Shown piece by piece: positions 9,613-18,667 of a stretch of DNA of 64,000 nt. Below the pieces are notes generated by a model. The model searched no databases. It saw only the letters and a list, made by a program, of their open reading frames with translations, and was not told the origin of the DNA. Source of the stretch: Sphingomonas ginsenosidivorax (lineage in GTDB: Bacteria; Pseudomonadota; Alphaproteobacteria; Sphingomonadales; Sphingomonadaceae); NCBI RefSeq assembly GCF_007995065.1, contig NZ_VOQR01000001.1, positions 561,001 to 625,000 on the forward strand. Reading direction: 5' to 3'. The position numbers and the translations under genes were made by a program. Every line of letters begins with the position of its first letter. The first letter of the stretch is position 1.

Positions 9613-10752
9613 CTACGCGTCGAGTTTAACGCGTTTCGCCAACAGTCGGGCGGCATCGACCGCCTCGGCCTCGATCGAGTACCTATTGAAGTGCACCCGT
9701 AGCGTCGATCGGCTCCATTTGGCATCGAGGCCCATCGCGGCAAGTACATGCGAAGTATCGATCCGACCGGACGTGCAGGCCGAGCCAGTCGACAGCATCA
9801 CTAGCGACGACAATGCTTGGGCGATGGACTGTGCATCCGAACCGGAGATCGTCAGGCTTGCTGCTCCCGGAAGCCTTTCCACCCCGCCTCCATTCACCGA
9901 AAGCCCAACATCGCATCGGGATAGTTCGACAAGGAACATCTTGAGAAGTCTGTCGGCGTGCTCGCCGTCGCGGTCGAGTCGTGTGTTTGCCAGATCCGCC
10001 GCCGCACCGAAGCCCGCCACCAGCGCGGTCGGCTCGGTTCCCGCGCGCAGGCCCCGCTCCTGTCCGCCACCCAGGACGAGCGGAGCGGGGCGGGGGGCCG
10101 TCGCCGACACGTAGAGCGCTCCGATGCCACCGGGTCCGTACATCTTGTGCGAGGACGCGCTGAGATAGTCGACATCTAGGTCGAAGACGTCGAGCTGCAC
10201 CTTGCCGACGGCCTGTGCGGCGTCGCAGTGGAAGAGGGCGCCGCTCTCATGGGCGAGGGCTGCGACGGCCGCGACCGGCTGCAGCACCCCCGTCTCGTTG
10301 TTGACCGCCATGACCGACACGAGGAGCGTGTCGTCACCAATGAGGGCGCGCAAAGTGTTGAGATCAACGACCCCGTTCGCGTCGACCGGCGCGACGTCTA
10401 CGACAAAGCCGAGCTCGCGCAGTCGCAACGCCGGGGCGAGCACCGCCTTGTGCTCGACCGCCGATACGATGACGCGCCGCCGCGTGCTGGCGCCGGCGAG
10501 CGCTGCGAGCGCGACGCCGGTGATCGCCAGATTGTTCGCCTCGGTAGCGCCGGACGTGAAGAACACTTCCGCGGGCGACGCACCGATGAGTTCGGCGATG
10601 CGCGCGCGTCCCTCCTCAACGATTAACGCGGCCCGCTCGCCGTCCGCGTGCGGTGAGCCCGGGTTTCCTGGCCGAGACCAAGCGTCAAGCATGGCTTCGC
10701 GAGCTTCGGGGGCGAGCGGTGTGGTGGACAGTCCGTCGAGATAGATTGGCAT
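9613..10752 (-). CDS. sspA: SspA: IscS/DndA-type cysteine desulfurase
   Basis: 379 residues from the ATG at 10752 (MPIYLDGLSTTP, the usual N-terminus of this family); the frame continues upstream to 10830 but that extension looks unrelated. PLP-binding residues are in place: H101, D177, Q180 and Lys203 in SASSHKMYG. The catalytic loop STGSACTSG has C326. It transfers sulfur from cysteine to partner proteins. Its position just upstream of sspB, with 26 nt between the sspA stop and the upstream sspB ATG (47 nt to the preferred one), makes it the dedicated sulfur donor for SspD. A housekeeping IscS is less likely because no Fe-S assembly genes are nearby. About 225 bp separates it from the kinase gene upstream. 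Confidence 0.85.
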   Translation of the reverse strand: MPIYLDGLSTTPLAPEAREAMLDAWSRPGNPGSPHADGERAALIVEEGRARIAELIGASPAEVFFTSGATEANNLAITGVALAALAGASTRRRVIVSAVEHKAVLAPALRLRELGFVVDVAPVDANGVVDLNTLRALIGDDTLLVSVMAVNNETGVLQPVAAVAALAHESGALFHCDAAQAVGKVQLDVFDLDVDYLSASSHKMYGPGGIGALYVSATAPRPAPLVLGGGQERGLRAGTEPTALVAGFGAAADLANTRLDRDGEHADRLLKMFLVELSRCDVGLSVNGGGVERLPGAASLTISGSDAQSIAQALSSLVMLSTGSACTSGRIDTSHVLAAMGLDAKWSRSTLRVHFNRYSIEAEAVDAARLLAKRVKLDA

Positions 10753-10977
10753 GGGCACATCATCTACTGCGACGTGGGCGGGGGGTTGTCGAGGGCGGAG
10801 CGGCTTGGTGCGACGAGCCCTCGTTCTCAAATGCTATGATGAACATGTGCATCGGAAGCGCCGGCTACCACTTTGAGCGCTTTGACGTGATTTCTCGGAA
10901 CAGCGAGATGATGGTTCTAACCGTCACGAACCCCTCTTGCGCACCCGCGCTCGAGACTGCCCTCTTTTAGGAGCGGC

Positions 10978-11835
10978 TCAGGCCTGTTTCACTGCTTGGT
11001 CGATAGCGGCCTCGAAGGCGGAGCCATCCTGGGGCCGCTTGACTATGTTGTGTTGAAGTGCAGCGAATATGGGCTCGAACAACCAGTCGGGGCCCCGCCA
11101 ATCGTCTCGCGTAAGAGTTCCCGACGGATGCCTCCCGGTTACAACGTACCAAAAGACCGCTGCTAACTGATAAACGTCAGACGCACGAACAACGTCATCG
11201 TCGTTGCCAATGCGTTTGTTCTGCGCCTCTGGAGAAAGCCAATAGCGCGGGCCCATAACGAACCGATCGCCACTTATGTCCTGATGGCGACTGTCCATGA
11301 ACCTGCAAAGGCCATAATCGGCCAATGACCACCGGTCTCCGAAGACAAGGATATTTTCCGGCTTAATATCGCGGTGTATTGCGTGTTTGTGCATAGCCGC
11401 AAGTCCAGCAACAAGACCTCTAAACTGCCCAATATAGGTTTCGGGACCTACGGGCGCTTGCCGCGCTTCGATTACATTTGCTAGGTTGTTATCGGCTCGC
11501 TCCATGACGATAAACGGCAATCTTTGTCGGGCATTATTTGCCTGAACATTGCCCTTGCCGACGAGAGCGACAACGTGTGCATGGGTCAACTCGTCCATGA
11601 GCTCGGTTTCACGAAAAAAGCGCCTTGCGACAGCCCATCCACGATGCATGAGGAACTTCACAGCTAATTCGGTGCCGGTGACACGGTTGCGGCACTCGTA
11701 GACGGCACCGTTTCCCCCGCGCGCAATCCAGGATCCAAGTTCATACGATGCTCCGCCCCGAGCGTGCACGACGTCAGGAACCTCAAAGAAGTTACCGCGT
11801 CGGAGCTCGGATTCATCGAAGTACAAAAGTGCCAC
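10978..11835 (-). CDS. Ser/Thr protein kinase, stand-alone catalytic domain
   Basis: 285 residues, GTG start directly abutting the TAA of the DUF262 gene (no gap), with an AAGG a few bases upstream inside that gene. Kinase motifs are nearly all present: glycine loop IARGGNGAVYE (first Gly replaced by Ala38), Lys60, Glu76, HRDIKPEN (D156, N161), D173 of a DYG instead of DFG, and SPEA. It should be active. There is no transmembrane segment or sensor domain, so it is a small cytoplasmic kinase. The zero-gap link to DUF262 implies a joint function. Kinases occur in some phage defence systems (Stk2, PglW of BREX), but I know of no Ssp-linked pair of this form. Local base composition looks lower in G+C than the ssp genes. 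Confidence 0.85.
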   Translation of the reverse strand: MALLYFDESELRRGNFFEVPDVVHARGGASYELGSWIARGGNGAVYECRNRVTGTELAVKFLMHRGWAVARRFFRETELMDELTHAHVVALVGKGNVQANNARQRLPFIVMERADNNLANVIEARQAPVGPETYIGQFRGLVAGLAAMHKHAIHRDIKPENILVFGDRWSLADYGLCRFMDSRHQDISGDRFVMGPRYWLSPEAQNKRIGNDDDVVRASDVYQLAAVFWYVVTGRHPSGTLTRDDWRGPDWLFEPIFAALQHNIVKRPQDGSAFEAAIDQAVKQA

Positions 11836-13125
11836 TTATGGTACCTTATCCGCCTCGACGGCCGGGCGGGGCAGCAGAATCCAATCCTCTGATTGGCAAT
11901 CTCGGTGGCACCACGCTGTATTCGAGAGCTGGAAAACCTCATCGGTCGACTTCCAGGCCAACAGCGGGCTATCCGCCGCGGCGATCTCGTGACCGCATAA
12001 GACGCATAAATTGCGAGCTTGCGGGAGAAGTCCTTGGTTTGCAAGCTCACCGGCGGTGCGGTAAAACAACTCGATTTCTGCTTGGTCAACTGGAACTTTG
12101 CCAAGGTAAGTACCGCTCAAGAAGGTCCGCAGAAAAAGCGATCTCCAACGCCTGCTGGAAACGGAATTTGCCTGCGACACGCACTTGATTGCGTATTCGC
12201 TAAGGATTGGCACGTCTGAAGTTGGCGCGATATAATCGGTCAATAGCCGGAGATCTTCACGCAAAGGCCCAAGGTCTCTGTCGTCAAGGCTGCCATCGAT
12301 TTGCCGCAGGCTGTCAACCGCTAAGAGGATGCTGTAGAAATCCGCCTTCTGGCGAAACCTTGTCGCCCGCATGCCTGAAGGCCAAGACGAGAAGATGTTC
12401 CTCAGATCGCTGACCGAGGCTTGGAAGCGATTTCGTATATCAGAGCGATCGGGCTCTTCCCACGTCGCGTAGCGCTGATAATAAGAATCCAGTGTTGCTT
12501 TTTTGTCCTGCGAGCCATCGATAATGCCAGCGAGCAGCTCAGAAACATACTCCGCGTCCGCGTAGCGTCGACGATCAGTCGCGGTAAAGACGCCGATGTT
12601 GTCGAGGTCATCATCGACGGACAATTCCTCTGCAACGTTGAGGAAGTCGCCGGGAAAGTCTGCGCGTCTAAGCTCCTGCTTGTTGAGCGGGACGGTATAT
12701 TTATTCACCCGCATATACACGTCGCGAATCTCACGCTCGCTCGCGTTTGACGCTTCGGCAAAGTCAATCTTATACGCCAGGAACTGTTCACGATGTGGGG
12801 TGACAAAGTCAGAGAATCGTTTTCCGGCGTGTTCGCCCTCGTAAGGTGCGTCGAGCGCAAAACCATCGCGCATGAACTCAAGTATCGCGGTTATCCGCTG
12901 TTGGCCATCGATTATCTTTCGATAGGTCCGGTCTTCGCGGATCTCATTTGCCAGAAATACCTTAGGCAGCGGCACGCCGCGCGTGATCGAATCAATCAGC
13001 ATAATCTTTGCTGGTAGCGCCCATACCTCCTTTCTCTGAAACTCCGGACGAAGTTCCAAGCGGCCGGAGTCACTCCAGTCGCGGATGTCGGAAAGAGGGT
13101 GTGGGCTGGAATTCCAATTTGACAT
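11836..13125 (-). CDS. DUF262 protein with C-terminal zinc-knuckle-like motif (SspE/GmrSD-related sensor without HNH domain)
   Basis: 429 residues. The N-terminus has the DUF262 ParB-like signature: PEFQRKEVW (27-35) and IDGQQRITA with D73-R77. In SspE this DGQQR module binds nucleotide and senses phosphorothioate DNA. SspE and GmrSD also carry a C-terminal DUF1524 HNH nuclease, and none is visible here. Instead the C-terminus has CVLC (374, 377) and CHRDC (C406, H407, C410), which may bind one zinc. It sits 4 nt after a small gene and directly before the kinase gene, so DUF262 may pass a DNA or nucleotide signal to the kinase. It could also be unrelated to phosphorothioation, since DUF262 proteins are widespread. 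Confidence 0.75.
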   Translation of the reverse strand: MSNWNSSPHPLSDIRDWSDSGRLELRPEFQRKEVWALPAKIMLIDSITRGVPLPKVFLANEIREDRTYRKIIDGQQRITAILEFMRDGFALDAPYEGEHAGKRFSDFVTPHREQFLAYKIDFAEASNASEREIRDVYMRVNKYTVPLNKQELRRADFPGDFLNVAEELSVDDDLDNIGVFTATDRRRYADAEYVSELLAGIIDGSQDKKATLDSYYQRYATWEEPDRSDIRNRFQASVSDLRNIFSSWPSGMRATRFRQKADFYSILLAVDSLRQIDGSLDDRDLGPLREDLRLLTDYIAPTSDVPILSEYAIKCVSQANSVSSRRWRSLFLRTFLSGTYLGKVPVDQAEIELFYRTAGELANQGLLPQARNLCVLCGHEIAAADSPLLAWKSTDEVFQLSNTAWCHRDCQSEDWILLPRPAVEADKVP

Positions 13126-13129
13126 GTGA

Positions 13130-13495
13130 TCAGTCCAAGTTGGCGACGAGTGTCTTACCTGCTGGTGTCAGCTCGAAGTACGCTCGGCCAAGCCCTAACG
13201 TGCAAATGTACCCGTCTCGTTTCAGACAGCTGACGACCAGACGGTCTGTCGAGAGGCGACGGCGTTTCCGGAAAGAGCCGCCGGCGTATAGGCCTGGGTC
13301 ACCGATGCGCAGATAAGCACGCAGATAGGCGACTTCAAACGCCGCTGTCTCGCTCCTCCGTTCCGCCACCGTACCTTCCTTCCGTAACTTACCGATATCG
13401 ACCTTATGATGAGTGAGCGGGAAACCCAACCCACCCTGCGACGATCCAACGCGACGTGTCATAGTCAGCATGAGACAAATCGTGGTTACGGCCAC
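13130..13495 (-). CDS. Small protein, possible winged-helix regulator of the DUF262-kinase cassette
   Basis: Up to 121 residues; the start is uncertain (GTG at 13495, or internal ATGs giving MLTMTRRVG or MTRRVG) and none has a clear ribosome binding site. The C-terminal half (RLVVSCLKRDGYICTLGLG followed by YFELTPAGKTLV) resembles the recognition helix and wing of a small winged-helix domain, but the match is by eye. It ends 4 nt before the DUF262 gene, forming a three-gene run with DUF262 and the kinase. A regulator or an antitoxin-like partner would both fit. I do not recognise a named family. Confidence 0.5.
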   Translation of the reverse strand: MAVTTICLMLTMTRRVGSSQGGLGFPLTHHKVDIGKLRKEGTVAERRSETAAFEVAYLRAYLRIGDPGLYAGGSFRKRRRLSTDRLVVSCLKRDGYICTLGLGRAYFELTPAGKTLVANLD

Positions 13496-13608
13496 GGATG
13501 TAGCGAGCGTGAGTATTCACGCGATGCGTCAAGTAGTGGACTAGCTGACGCCGCATAGGCTGGCTCATGGACGTAGATGATCATGGGGTACTTGGCGGGC
13601 ACGGGCGG

Positions 13609-14889
13609 TTAGAAGCCGGCTGTGAACGAGTAGGATCCGTAGTTGTTAAAAAAGGGGTCATCCGGAATGTCGCCGTGGAAGGCGCAAATTCCGTCGGGCT
13701 TCCAGCTTCCGGTAACTGAGTAGTAGGTGGAGCGATGGCCGCCGTGCGACCTATCGATCTCAGCGGCGACCAGCGCCACCATCTCCTGGCGCTGCTGCAA
13801 GTGCCGGGTCGGGTCGATCTGAGGGAGCGTGACTAGGTAGCGTCCCTCCAGGTTGACCCGGGCGCGTCCGGCCTTAACCAGGGCCCGCGTCAAGGGCGAT
13901 TGATTGCCCGTGATCCAGAGCCAGCAGCCTCCCGGTTCAGCCGGAAAACCGGCATGGAAGTCGGTCGCACCGGCCTCCACCTGGGCCGCGACCCGGTCGA
14001 TGTCCGCCACGATCCGGGCCGCATCGGCTTCGGCGATGCGATGGTAGTCGCTGAGATCGATCAGGTTGGCGAGGATGGCGTCCTCCATCGCGTCGTAGCT
14101 CCGGAGCGAGGTCCAATCCGACAACGCCTCGTGCGCCATGATGAACTGGTAATGCGTCTGCAGGATGTCTCCGCGATCGACCTTCGTCAGGATGTCGTGG
14201 ATCACGCTTTGTGCCTCCGCTTCCGTCCCGACGATCACGCCAATTCCGCTCAGGTGCGGATCATCGAGAGCGAGGCCAGGGATGGCATCGGAATGGGTGG
14301 GTGGAAGGCTGTCTGGATCGGACCAAGGCGTTCCGCTGAGCGGCCATCGCCACTCGCGCTCGTGCATCCAGTCCACGCGGCCAGGGTCGAAGGTGACATA
14401 ACGGTACTGTTCTCTCGAGGGGAGGTCCTCCTTGGAGAACGACATGTTCCAGCCGTTCGAACGCATGTGCGCTCCAGCGCTGGCATCCAGGCCGTAGATC
14501 GCCGGGCGGGCGCCTGCTTCCCACATCCGGCGCTTGGGCAGGACGAGGGCGCACGGAGCGATCGCCTCTCTCTTGGCCGCCCTGTCTCGGCCGGCCTCCA
14601 CGAAGGCCGGTATCGGCATGTCCGTGAAGCAGACGGCGGGCCTTGATCCGTAAATTGTCGGACGGCCGTTCCTGACGGACCATGTCGCCCATAGCCGTCC
14701 CTGACGAATGGCATGACGCAGCAGGAAGTGGGCTGACACCTCCCAGTCCTCCACGATGCTGGCGTAGCCCCAGTCCTCCGGGACGTCCGGACTCGAGTCC
14801 GAGGTGAGGTCGACGTCTCGAAAGAAGTGGATCAGGCGATCCGACAGATCGTAGCGCCTGTTATTGAACTTTGCGGGACCTGCCGCCAT
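13609..14889 (-). CDS. Unrecognised 426-residue protein, possible defence gene
   Basis: I choose the ATG at 14889 (MAAGPAKF) because GGGAG lies at good spacing before it; an ATG at 14895 is too close. Visible features are an N-terminal RLIHFF, a CFTDMPIPAF segment near residue 90, an LPKRRMWEAGARPAIYG stretch and DWMHEREWRW in the middle. These CFT...EREWRW features recall proteins of unknown function found near restriction and abortive-infection genes (DUF2971-like), but I cannot assign a family. No membrane segment or signal peptide is seen. It is a single gene on the minus strand, separate from the DUF262 cassette by about 110 bp. Confidence 0.6.
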   Translation of the reverse strand: MAAGPAKFNNRRYDLSDRLIHFFRDVDLTSDSSPDVPEDWGYASIVEDWEVSAHFLLRHAIRQGRLWATWSVRNGRPTIYGSRPAVCFTDMPIPAFVEAGRDRAAKREAIAPCALVLPKRRMWEAGARPAIYGLDASAGAHMRSNGWNMSFSKEDLPSREQYRYVTFDPGRVDWMHEREWRWPLSGTPWSDPDSLPPTHSDAIPGLALDDPHLSGIGVIVGTEAEAQSVIHDILTKVDRGDILQTHYQFIMAHEALSDWTSLRSYDAMEDAILANLIDLSDYHRIAEADAARIVADIDRVAAQVEAGATDFHAGFPAEPGGCWLWITGNQSPLTRALVKAGRARVNLEGRYLVTLPQIDPTRHLQQRQEMVALVAAEIDRSHGGHRSTYYSVTGSWKPDGICAFHGDIPDDPFFNNYGSYSFTAGF

Positions 14890-15422
14890 CCTCATCTCCC
14901 GCTTGCCGTGTCAATGCGGCTCCCCCGCGTCAGGCTGGTACCATGTATAGGTTCCGGGGTACGGTGTATTGCCGGATGCAACAGCTTCCAAGCCTGCCAT
15001 GTCGGGCTCGAGGATACCGGGGCTGTGCGTCTCAGCGTGTCGGCGCGGGCGCTGCCCACCGGTGTCAGCCTGCGGCAATAGCCATTACCCAGTCTTCGCG
15101 GCGAGCCGGCCGCGTTTCGCCTAAGCCTTAGAGAACGAACCAACTACCATGACGACTTTTGATCCTTAGATGTCATGGCCGTAGGGTGACGCTTGGTCTT
15201 CTGCAGCCGGCTAACGGCCGATCTGAATGAACGACTGCCTTGGAGCATGCTAAAAACAGGGCCGAATTTCCGGAACTGGATCATCCAGACCGCGGAAAGG
15301 TGTCCGACGCGAGTGTCGGCGAAAGTACGAATTGTGCGTGGTTAGGCTTGCCGTAATTGTCGAATGACCTTTAAGCAGCTTCAGTCTGCACCTGACGTGA
15401 CGAGCCATCCGAAAGGAGGCAA
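14890..15422. other. Intergenic region without a recognisable gene
   Basis: About 530 bp between two divergently transcribed genes (minus-strand gene starting at 14889, plus-strand gene starting at 15423). The only clear signal is the strong ribosome binding site AAAGGAGG at 15412-15419. It presumably holds both promoters. No convincing open frame, RNA gene or repeat was seen. Confidence 0.5.
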
Positions 15423-17099
15423 ATGCCAAAGACCCACTCTGCCCTTATCTACTTTCACGGAGTAGGCGATCCTCAAAGGCACGTTTCTCTAGGCAACTTC
15501 CTCGATCATTTCGACCTCTATGGCCAACGGCAGGACATGAGTGAAGCTGGCAGGCCCCGCAGCTTCAAGTACGAGGCCGAGCTGTTCCCTGAAGACGACG
15601 ACGTGACGAACTTTGTCGAGTTCAAACGCGTGATCGTGCGAGACGATGTGACTCGCGTAGCCCGTGTCGTGCGGGTCTACGAAGCCTACTGGGTTCCAGA
15701 GGCTCGCTCCAGCTTCACCGTCGCTACGACGTTGACTTGGCTGGCTGGCCGGCTCTGGTCGCCCATCCGTTTCCTGCTTTCACCCTGGCGGTCGTTCCCA
15801 GCGCTCAGGCTGTTGGCCTTATTCAAGCTTGCTGAAAGCTTCTCAAAGCCCGGGTATCTGACAAAGCTTGAGCGTTACTACCGAGACTTCGAGAACTGGG
15901 AGAATCGCAGCCGCTATCCGAAGGGAAGCTACACCGATTTCTCTCGGTTCGTAGCGCGGAAGAGCGATGCAAAGGAAGCAGGGCGACTTCTACCGGCTCT
16001 TGAAGCTTGGAGAAGAAGCGCTCGTGGACTCGCGTGGCGGCACCTGTTGAAATTGGCTACCCTTTTGGGTCTGGTGCTTGCCGCCGTGATCCTCACTGCC
16101 CTCTTCACGGCACCAGCGGCACGGCTGTTGCACCACTTTATTCCGACAATCGAGGCGAGTTCATTCGCAGCTCACTTAACCTCGGCAGCCGGATTAACCG
16201 TCCTTGCTCTAGCGGCAGGTTACCGAGTCACGCGGACCTATCTCTATGACGTGATATCGTGGACGCTGGAGTCGGAGCGCAATGCTCAGTTCGCAAGCCG
16301 TGAGAGGGTCATTCAGTATTCGCAAAAGCTGATCCGGAAAGTGGCCGGACATCCTCAATGCGACAGCATTACCATCGTTGCGCACAGCCTCGGTTCCTGC
16401 ATTGCAACCGAAGCCCTGCTGCGTGAAGGAGTAAGGCAGAAAGCGCTGGCACGGCAGGGCCTGAAGACGACGCTCCAGAAAATAAGCTCCGTTTTCACCG
16501 TCGGCTCGCCAATCGATTTGATTTTCTTCTTCTTTCAGGCAGATCAAACTTTCTCTCATCGCTACAACCGCATCGCAGAAGAAAAACGACTTTCCATTTC
16601 GTTGCCGCCATTCTGGTTAAACGGCGCAGCGGGAACGACGAAGATTTACAATGCGTGGTCACGCTTTGACCCGATCAGTTCCTCAATGCAGGCTTTGCGG
16701 AAGCGCATGTCGGAACGGCGCAATGCGATCGTGAATGTCGAGGTGCTGCCAGCATCAGCTCCAGCGCCGCTCAAATCACACACGACCTACTTTGCCGATC
16801 CTACCTTAATGTCTGCCATCTACTCGTCGGTGATGGGAACCGATCTGCAGCTAGACCAAGTCACGCGACAGCGCTTTTTCGCTCAGCATCCCGCCCTCAA
16901 CCTACCAGTCTTAGCACGGCCCTGGATCCTGCCCAGCATCGCCCTCCTCGGGCTTTCACCTGCTTTAGCGTCGGTTACGGTCCTGTACTGGACGATCGGC
17001 GTCTACTTGATTGCTAGGACGCGGGGGAAGCGGCTGTTGCGCGATTATGAGGCCCAGTTTGGCGCGTTTTTAAGACGCGGCGAACGAGCCCTTGACTGA
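15423..17099 (+). CDS. Membrane-anchored alpha/beta-hydrolase-like protein
   Basis: 558 residues, ATG preceded by AAAGGAGG at ideal spacing. The N-terminus HSALIYFHGVGDP is the beta-strand plus HG motif of alpha/beta hydrolases. The nucleophile elbow is AHSLGS, Ser322. Two hydrophobic segments (about residues 210-240 and 250-268) precede the elbow, and the C-terminus has another long hydrophobic stretch (WILPSIALLGL to VYLIA). The hydrolase part should therefore be held at the inner membrane. A lipase or phospholipase is plausible but the substrate is unknown. In a defence island such a protein could be a membrane-damaging effector; this is inference from location only. It stands alone, with a hairpin about 60 bp after its stop. 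Confidence 0.65.
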   Translation: MPKTHSALIYFHGVGDPQRHVSLGNFLDHFDLYGQRQDMSEAGRPRSFKYEAELFPEDDDVTNFVEFKRVIVRDDVTRVARVVRVYEAYWVPEARSSFTVATTLTWLAGRLWSPIRFLLSPWRSFPALRLLALFKLAESFSKPGYLTKLERYYRDFENWENRSRYPKGSYTDFSRFVARKSDAKEAGRLLPALEAWRRSARGLAWRHLLKLATLLGLVLAAVILTALFTAPAARLLHHFIPTIEASSFAAHLTSAAGLTVLALAAGYRVTRTYLYDVISWTLESERNAQFASRERVIQYSQKLIRKVAGHPQCDSITIVAHSLGSCIATEALLREGVRQKALARQGLKTTLQKISSVFTVGSPIDLIFFFFQADQTFSHRYNRIAEEKRLSISLPPFWLNGAAGTTKIYNAWSRFDPISSSMQALRKRMSERRNAIVNVEVLPASAPAPLKSHTTYFADPTLMSAIYSSVMGTDLQLDQVTRQRFFAQHPALNLPVLARPWILPSIALLGLSPALASVTVLYWTIGVYLIARTRGKRLLRDYEAQFGAFLRRGERALD

Positions 17100-17484
17100 A
17101 GAGCGCATCGCGCCCATCTTGGTCGGCAGAGCATGGTGCAAGCTCTTGCAACGCACCTGTTAGGGGCTGTCCTTCGGGGCAGCCCCGCATATTCTCAAAA
17201 GCCTGTATTCTCGGTCGCGATGATCAATTTGCGTTGCGAGATTTCATTCGAATTGATTGACCACTCGTCGTTCAAGATTTTTGGATGAGCGGTTACGAAG
17301 TGTATGACCTGCCAGAGGCCTGTTTGGCTTACCGCGCCTGCAAGCTGTAGTTAGGTAGCGCAGTCGGGGTATCTGAACGTCAGTTTACAGGTCCTGATCG
17401 ATATTCGCAGCTATCGGCGGAAGTGTCGCCGATAGCACGAATTCAAACAGTGACGTACATTTTAGTTGGCGACTGCCCGCCCCG
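17100..17484. other. Intergenic region containing one hairpin, no gene seen
   Basis: About 385 bp between a plus-strand hydrolase gene and a minus-strand toxin remnant. Apart from the hairpin at 17163-17186 I see no open frame with a credible start, and no repeat. Confidence 0.5.
17163..17186 (+). terminator. Possible terminator hairpin after the hydrolase gene
   Basis: GGGGCTGTCC-TTC-GGGGCAGCCCC folds into a stable stem, with GGGGCTG pairing to CAGCCCC. No T-run follows (GCATATTC), so intrinsic termination is uncertain. It lies 64 bp after the stop at 17099. Confidence 0.4.
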
Positions 17485-17793
17485 TTAGTCGCGATCTACA
17501 GGGCGGCCAATACCCGCGGCTACAATCGCATCGCGGACGCGCCGAAAGAAACTGGCAGGCAAATAGCCATAGCTCACCGCCGGCTCCCGACCAGCGATGG
17601 GCCGAATGTCGTAGCCCGGCCACGCGAACCGGTTCCACTCAGTGATAATGATCCAAGATCTATCGCCGGACAGGCCGAGATCGCGCCGAACAGCCTCAGG
17701 CACCTCAATCGCCAATTGATCGCGGGTAGCCGGCATGCCTCGATCGACATGGTGGCAGAGTATGTGCGCGATCATGAGCGCTTCCGCGAACAT
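17485..17793 (-). pseudogene. N-terminally truncated PemK/MazF-like toxin
   Basis: The 102-residue frame contains EVPEAVRRDLGL, RSWIIITEWNRFAWPG and YGYLPASFFRRVRD, matching the C-terminal two thirds of an alphaproteobacterial PemK/MazF-like growth-inhibitor family. The usual first 40-50 residues are missing. An in-frame TAA lies five codons before the first ATG, so they are not simply misannotated. No antitoxin is seen next to it. I read it as a decayed toxin gene; a shortened functional form is possible but less likely. Confidence 0.55.
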
Positions 17794-17909
17794 GCCGGCG
17801 AGGGTTTTTTATGAGTGCCTCCGCCCTGTGGACAGTGCGGGAGAGCGATGAGCATATCGCGCTTTCCACGATACCACTGCAGATCCCTCTCCTTGAGATA
17901 TTTTGGCGT

Positions 17910-18338
17910 TCAACCGGTGAGTACGACGTCTTCTCGTATAGCGTTTAAATGACGTTGAAGGTCGTTCATGGCTTCGATGGCAGTTTCGTCAAGCGCGGCG
18001 CCTAGTCGAGGCGAGACAATGATCGTGCCAAATCTATCGCAGAGACAGTAAATATCCATCGGTAGATCCGATAACGACTGTAGTCGTTCGATACGACCCC
18101 CTGACGCGCATAATGCCGCTTGGAAAAGCGCATAGTGTTTGTAATAAATATGATCGGCTTGCTCGATGCTAAACGCGATCAGCGCTTCGGCTGTCGCGTC
18201 ACCAGCATAATCCAGAATTTCTAGGAAATGGTTTGTAATGGAACGGCGCCGCTGGCCGTCGGCCGTTGCCAGACTGAACTCCGCTTTCCGAGCACGAACG
18301 TGTGCGCCGCGCAGCAGCGTAAGCGCTATTACAAACAC
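17910..18338 (-). CDS. Hypothetical protein, 142 residues
   Basis: Opens at a GTG (VFVIALTLLRG after the start). The first 12 residues are hydrophobic and could be a short membrane anchor. The middle is helical with several Tyr and His residues (ADHIYYKHYALFQAAL). I recognise no family. It lies among small minus-strand genes of the island's patchwork section and has no coupled neighbour. Start choice and expression are both uncertain. Confidence 0.4.
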   Translation of the reverse strand: MFVIALTLLRGAHVRARKAEFSLATADGQRRRSITNHFLEILDYAGDATAEALIAFSIEQADHIYYKHYALFQAALCASGGRIERLQSLSDLPMDIYCLCDRFGTIIVSPRLGAALDETAIEAMNDLQRHLNAIREDVVLTG

Positions 18339-18436
18339 ACCTAAGTTTGCAAAGGCCTAAGCCCACTGTGGGAGGCTCCCCAAATTCATCGCTACGCTCC
18401 CTTGTTATCAAGCCGCTTCATAGCGGTCCTCGACAA

Positions 18437-18667
18437 TTAGCATAGGGCCACGCCCCGGAAGGTCGTATCGTTGACTATGATCTTGGCTAACCCCGGACCA
18501 ACAATAGTGTTTACCTTGCCGAGTGCCGTTTCGATGGCATCGCCAGGGAAATTGATTTCGACCACATGTGAATTTGGCACCGGCTGGTCGTCTGCGTCGA
18601 TAACCATAGGCAAGGGCGTAAGCTTTACCCGATAGATCGCCGACTCCGTCTGGTTACGTGCGGTCAC
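18437..18667 (-). CDS. Hypothetical protein, second gene of an overlapping pair
   Basis: 76 residues, mostly beta-strand-like (AIYRVKLTPLPMVID, HVVEINFPGDAIETALGKVNTIVGPGLAKIIV). Its ATG overlaps the stop of the gene at 18664-18861 by 4 nt, so the two are translationally coupled. Size and coupling recall toxin-antitoxin modules, but neither sequence matches a family I know, so no function is proposed. Confidence 0.5.
   Translation of the reverse strand: MTARNQTESAIYRVKLTPLPMVIDADDQPVPNSHVVEINFPGDAIETALGKVNTIVGPGLAKIIVNDTTFRGVALC

Noticed and set aside
11836..13125. Naming the DUF262 gene sspE
   Set aside because: SspE is longer and has a C-terminal DUF1524 HNH nuclease. This 429-residue protein has only the DUF262 part and a Cys/His motif, so the name would mislead.
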